From: Mucilaginibacter gotjawali
Lineage (GTDB): Bacteria; Bacteroidota; Bacteroidia; Sphingobacteriales; Sphingobacteriaceae
DNA: 64,000 nt
NCBI RefSeq assembly: GCF_002355435.1
Contig: NZ_AP017313.1
Coordinates: 4,030,001 to 4,094,000, forward strand
Direction: 5' to 3'
Made by a program: the position numbers and the translations under genes. The notes below the pieces were generated by a model, which was given only the letters and a program-made list of their open reading frames with translations, made no database searches and had not been told where the DNA came from. Shown here piece after piece: positions 60,847-64,000 of the stretch. Position 1 is the stretch's first letter. Each line of letters begins with the position of its first letter.

Positions 60847-61290
60847 ATGGAAGTTATTTTAAAACAAGACGTAAAACACCTCGGTGATAAAGACGACGTA
60901 GTAAAAGTAAAACCAGGTTATGGCCGTAACTACCTTATCCCTAAGGGTTATGCTATCCAGGCTACTGAATCTGCACGCAAAGTTTTGGCTGAAAACCTTA
61001 AACAGGCCCAGTTTAAACAAGAGAAGATCCGCAAGGATGCTGATGCTATTGCTGCCCGTTTAGAAGGCGTGAAATTAACCATCGGCGCTAAAGCAGGCGA
61101 AACCGGCAAAATTTTCGGTGCTATCAATACAATTCAAATTGCTGACGCTTTGAAAAAAGAAGGCTTTGAAGTTGACCGCCGCCGCATCACTTTTGACCAG
61201 GAGCCAAAATTTGTTGGTGAATATATTGCCAACGTTAACCTGCATAAAGAAGTAAAAGTTCAGGTGCCGTTTGAAGTGGTAGCTGAGTAA
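60847..61290 (+). CDS. rplI: 50S ribosomal protein L9
   Basis: 147 residues. It begins MEVILKQDVKHLGDKDDVVK with the N-terminal L9 signature GYGRNYLIPKGYA, a long central helix (residues about 40-75) and a C-terminal domain (IFGAINTIQIADALKKEG). A clear AGGAGGT ribosome-binding site precedes the ATG. Last gene of the ribosomal operon, followed by a strong terminator. Confidence 0.97.
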   Translation: MEVILKQDVKHLGDKDDVVKVKPGYGRNYLIPKGYAIQATESARKVLAENLKQAQFKQEKIRKDADAIAARLEGVKLTIGAKAGETGKIFGAINTIQIADALKKEGFEVDRRRITFDQEPKFVGEYIANVNLHKEVKVQVPFEVVAE

Positions 61291-61335
61291 GTTGATTTCG
61301 GAATTTCGATTTCGGAATTGGATATTAGAATATTT

Positions 61336-61368
61336 AAAGGTGTTTTGCGTCGCAAAGCACCTTTTTTA
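61336..61368 (+). terminator. Rho-independent terminator of the ribosomal operon
   Basis: AAAGGTGTTTTGCG pairs with CGCAAAGCACCTTT (one wobble or mismatch), followed by TTTT, 46 bp after the rplI stop. Confidence 0.85.
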
Positions 61369-61523
61369 TTATTTGCTTCTTAAAGTCTCCCCCCCCACCG
61401 GGGGAGATTTAGAGGGGGCTCTTTTTTCATTGCTACGTAAATATTCTGATACGGAGTGCCGCAGGAAACGGGATTCCGGATAAATTCATCTACTTTTCAT
61501 AAAAATATTCCATCTTCATCAGC

Positions 61524-62114
61524 ATGAAAAAATTATCACTAATAATAGCAATTCTATTTGGCGCTGTTTATTGCGCCTCTGCTCAATATTATAATAACGC
61601 GCCAACCGCAAAATTCGGTATCGGCGTAAGCTCCGGGTTTGCAACCGGCGCTGCCTCAGGGGTATTTCCCGAAGCAGGGGGCATATCCCTGAACCTTGAC
61701 CTCCCCATTGATAAATCACCTTTAAGCTTTTTGGTAAGCACTGGTTACACTTTCTATGTATCAGGCGGCGGTTATTCTTTTGATTATTATGGCTACGGAT
61801 ATGGTGCATCAACGTACGTGAGCGGCGATGTAGCCTCGTTTATTCCCGTTGAAGCCGGTCTTAAACTACGGTTTGCGCACAGGCTTTTTGTTGAAGGCCT
61901 TGCCGGTGTATCATTCAATGTTAATGCCTACCCTTCGGATTATACTGGCAAAGCTACTGCACTCATTTACTCACCAGGCATGGGATATAGTTTCCCGCTG
62001 GACTATAACGGCAGATCAAATTTGGATTTGAGCCTGAACTACGAAAACCGCCAAGAACCCGGTGGCGGTTATAGCCAGGTGGCTTTAAAGGCTGTATGGA
62101 ACTTTAAGTTATAA
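61524..62114 (+). CDS. Secreted outer-membrane beta-barrel-like protein
   Basis: 196 residues with a signal peptide (about 1-20, ending ASAQ). A Tyr/Asn/Gly-rich start (YYNNAPTAKFGIGVSSGFAT), paired strands (LNLDLPIDKSPLSFLVSTGY, FIPVEAGLKLRFAHRLFVEG) and a C-terminal strand ending in VALKAVWNFKL fit a small beta-barrel. No specific family recognised. A strong hairpin follows it. Confidence 0.8.
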   Translation: MKKLSLIIAILFGAVYCASAQYYNNAPTAKFGIGVSSGFATGAASGVFPEAGGISLNLDLPIDKSPLSFLVSTGYTFYVSGGGYSFDYYGYGYGASTYVSGDVASFIPVEAGLKLRFAHRLFVEGLAGVSFNVNAYPSDYTGKATALIYSPGMGYSFPLDYNGRSNLDLSLNYENRQEPGGGYSQVALKAVWNFKL

Positions 62115-62128
62115 TTGGTTAAAATGTA

Positions 62129-62164
62129 AACGGCATGGCAAATAAATTGCCATGCCGTTTTTTC
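62129..62164 (+). terminator. Rho-independent terminator
   Basis: AAACGGCATGGCAA pairs with TTGCCATGCCGTTT around a short AT loop, followed by TTTT, right after the barrel gene. The stem is perfect for about 14 bp. Confidence 0.88.
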
Positions 62165-62201
62165 ATTCATCAAAGGCCGTGGTTTTTTGTATTTTTAACC
62201 G

Positions 62202-62960
62202 ATGAAAACTTCCAGGGCTAAAGTTGCTCCAAATAGAAAATCAGGCGTCTCCAATTCAAAAGGGATCTTTAAAGGCGGAATCTTCAGGCTTATTTTTCGG
62301 ATACTGAAATTGGTGATCATCGTTTTTGTGGTAGGCAGTGTGTTTTTTGTGGTGCTTTTCCGTTTTGTTAACCCGCCTGTTACTTACCTGATGATTGAGC
62401 GCGGTTTTGAGCGCAAAAGCGCAGGCAAGGAATGGAAGATTGACAAGAAATGGATCAACTTTGATGAAATTGCGGATCCCATGAAACGCGCCGCCGTAGC
62501 CGCGGAAGATCAAAAGTTCCTGGACCATTTTGGCTTCGACTTTAAAGCCATGGAAGCGGCTATTGATAAAAACGCGCATAGTCATAAGTTGCAGGGCGGC
62601 AGTACCATCTCACAGCAAACTGCCAAAAACATTTTCCTTTGGCAGGGCCGCTCCTATTTACGGAAAGGGCTCGAAGCATGGTTTACGATATTAATAGAGA
62701 CCTTTTGGAGCAAAAAGCGCATTATGGAGGTTTATTTGAACGAAATTGAAATGGGTGACGGCATTTACGGTGTTGAAGCCGCCTCGCAGGCCTATTTCCA
62801 TAAATCGGCACACGATCTTAATAATTACCAGGCCGCTGCCATTGCTTCCATCTGGCCCGATCCGCTAAAATGGTCAGCCACCGATCCGAGCGATTATGTG
62901 CGCCATCGGCAATACCTCATCAGGAAGAATATGCGAAGACTAGGGCCGCTGGATTTTTAG
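62202..62960 (+). CDS. mtgA: Monofunctional biosynthetic peptidoglycan transglycosylase
   Basis: 252 residues. It polymerises lipid II glycan strands without a transpeptidase domain. One membrane segment (about 30-52) is followed by a GT51 domain with catalytic Glu in AAEDQKFLDHFGFDF, and family motifs GGSTISQQTAKNIFLW, KRIMEVYLNEIEMGDGIYG and AASQAYFHKSAHDL. The length is that of stand-alone MtgA. It is followed by a repeat before a convergent gene. Confidence 0.95.
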   Translation: MKTSRAKVAPNRKSGVSNSKGIFKGGIFRLIFRILKLVIIVFVVGSVFFVVLFRFVNPPVTYLMIERGFERKSAGKEWKIDKKWINFDEIADPMKRAAVAAEDQKFLDHFGFDFKAMEAAIDKNAHSHKLQGGSTISQQTAKNIFLWQGRSYLRKGLEAWFTILIETFWSKKRIMEVYLNEIEMGDGIYGVEAASQAYFHKSAHDLNNYQAAAIASIWPDPLKWSATDPSDYVRHRQYLIRKNMRRLGPLDF

Positions 62961-62965
62961 CCCCG

Positions 62966-63192
62966 GCCCCCTGGCCCCCTAAAGGGGGAGTTTAATTCTG
63001 ATAGTTCGGAGCCTTCCCGGCTGTTGCCTCTAATGCTATTGATTTAAGGGAAAAGAACAAAATCAATATCGAATAATGAATATTGAATTTCGAAGTTTTT
63101 TATTTCATTATTCAATATTGGGCATTCGGTGTTCGATATTAAAACACTCCATTTAATAGCTTTCATATTCCCCCTTTAGGGGGCCAGGGGGC
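62966..63192. repeat. Inverted repeat pair between convergent genes
   Basis: CCCCCTGGCCCCCTAAAGGG near 62966-62990 and its approximate complement at 63170-63192 face each other, with shorter ATTGAATATTGAATT-like words between. Each arm also contains its own CCCCCTAAAGGGGG hairpin. The right arm reaches the stop codon of the next gene. Possible bidirectional terminator. Confidence 0.6.
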
Positions 63193-63800
63193 TATTTATA
63201 CTTCCAATTCCTTGTCTTCCCTTCCCCTATCCATTCCACGGCTGTTTCCATCCGTTTCAGGCGGGTAGCTTCCGCTTTGGCGTCTACAATCCATTCCAGG
63301 TACTCACGTTTGGCTGATGGACTGAAATCATAATAAACTTCCAGCGCTTTTGGGTTGGCACCTAACAGCTCGGCAAAATCAGCGGGCATTTCAATCGGCG
63401 CTTTGGGAGCTGTTTCTTTTTTTACCGCAGGCTTTTTGTTCTCAGCTTTATTCAATTCCATAGCCTGCCGTATAAAATCAATTAAAATTTCGTCGGAAGG
63501 CAGTTCATTTAAGCTGGTGATCTTTCCAAAACTCCCCGCGGTACCATCCTCCTCTTTTATTAACTTACCCGGATCATTTAATTGTTTTTGTTTCCAGAAT
63601 CCAAAACCCATATGTTGCTTAAAGGCGGCCATCTGGCAAACCGGGCCGTTATAATCAAAAAAAGGGAAGCCCCATTTCATAGTTTCAGTTAATAAAGGAG
63701 ATACCGAGTGTACCAGTTGCCGTAAGTGTTTTAAAATTGGTTGTGCAAACGGGGCGGCTTTTTCTATGTAAGCATCTACCCGGCTATCGTATTGTTCCAT
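63192..63800 (-). CDS. YdeI/OmdA-family protein with DUF1801 domain
   Basis: 202 residues. The N-terminal half matches DUF1801 (VDAYIEKAAPFAQPILKHLRQ, TMKWGFPFFDYNGPVCQMAAF, GFGFWKQ). The C-terminal half (about 140-200) has the YdeI-type PADFAELLGANPKALEVYYDF and SPSAKREYLEWIVDAKAEATR pattern. Both are of unknown function. It is convergent with mtgA and follows a YciI-family gene on the same strand. Confidence 0.88.
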   Translation of the reverse strand: MEQYDSRVDAYIEKAAPFAQPILKHLRQLVHSVSPLLTETMKWGFPFFDYNGPVCQMAAFKQHMGFGFWKQKQLNDPGKLIKEEDGTAGSFGKITSLNELPSDEILIDFIRQAMELNKAENKKPAVKKETAPKAPIEMPADFAELLGANPKALEVYYDFSPSAKREYLEWIVDAKAEATRLKRMETAVEWIGEGKTRNWKYK

Positions 63801-63821
63801 ACGCTAATTTAATTACAAAAA

Positions 63822-64000
63822 TTAACTTAGCAAATCTTTAAGCGCAGGGTGATATTGAGAGGTTAAAAATTCGGTGACGGTAAACTCCGCCAGTTTATGC
63901 TTATGAAAGGGATCCTCTGAAATTATTTTTTCTACCTCTTCAACCGACCCGGCTAATGCCAATATAACGCCGCCTGTACGCGGAACTTTCCTGCCTGAAG
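63822..64000 (-). CDS. YciI-family protein, 5' end missing
   Basis: The minus-strand frame is open from the window edge to a TAA at 63822-63824, giving about 58 C-terminal residues: VPRTGGVILALAGSVEEVEK, the typical DPFHKHKLAEFTVTEF and the end HPALKDLLS. The DPF...A......V.EF pattern is the C-terminal half of YciI-like ferredoxin-fold proteins. The start lies outside the window. Confidence 0.85.
   Translation of the reverse strand, partial: SGRKVPRTGGVILALAGSVEEVEKIISEDPFHKHKLAEFTVTEFLTSQYHPALKDLLS

Overview
The window looks like a chromosomal segment of a Bacteroidota bacterium of the Sphingobacteriaceae type, probably Mucilaginibacter or a close relative. Supporting signs are a SusC/SusD polysaccharide utilisation locus with a hybrid two-component regulator, TAnnTTTG-like -7 promoter boxes, many secreted or lipoprotein glycosidases, and moderate-GC intergenic regions full of small palindromic dispersed repeats. 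Genus assignment is inference; no rRNA or tRNA gene was recognised.

Layout. 1-7 kb: housekeeping and small genes (icd cut by the window edge, pruA, beta-carbonic anhydrase, YnfA, a YoeB-type toxin-antitoxin pair). 7.3-29.2 kb: a complete beta-mannan/galactomannan utilisation locus on the minus strand. Read in transcription order it holds an HTCS regulator, SusC, SusD, an IPT/TIG surface glycan-binding protein, a small CBM-like protein, an AraC regulator, an SSS symporter, GH130 phosphorylase, cellobiose/mannobiose 2-epimerase, a clan GH-A lipoprotein, GH27 alpha-galactosidase and GH26 mannanase. The genes describe one pathway: mannan is cut at the surface and in the periplasm, galactose branches are removed, mannobiose is imported, epimerised to mannosyl-glucose and phosphorolysed to mannose-1-phosphate and glucose. 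29.8-32.5 kb: an MlaE-MlaF-MlaD lipid transport operon whose 3' end is followed by a decayed second copy of the mlaD tail and an orphan antitoxin. 34-36 kb: an SPFH/flotillin-like protein.

36.2-44.2 kb is an accessory island and the most interesting part. Four tightly coupled minus-strand genes encode a C5 cytosine methyltransferase, a protein with two GHKL ATPase domains (an N-terminal MORC/Hsp90-like ATPase fused to a histidine-kinase core), a receiver-domain protein without a DNA-binding output, and a small protein with His-Gly and Cys motifs like caspase/CHAT-type peptidases. A Vsr-type endonuclease is divergently encoded. I read this as a candidate phosphorelay-controlled, caspase-like defence system linked to DNA modification. 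It is followed by an intact IS4-family element with a perfect 9-bp target duplication inside a dispersed repeat, and by a toxin-antitoxin module whose PIN toxin is frameshifted and which is flanked by ~98-bp direct repeats.

44.2-64 kb: two class-C beta-lactamase-fold serine hydrolases, GH127-like and GH51 arabinofuranosidases, an aldo/keto reductase, dnaX, a sterol-desaturase-family enzyme, a GntP permease, a second toxin-antitoxin pair with a frameshifted toxin, the rpsF-rpsR-rplI ribosomal operon, mtgA, and a YciI-family gene cut by the window end. At least six structurally distinct palindromic repeat families lie between genes.
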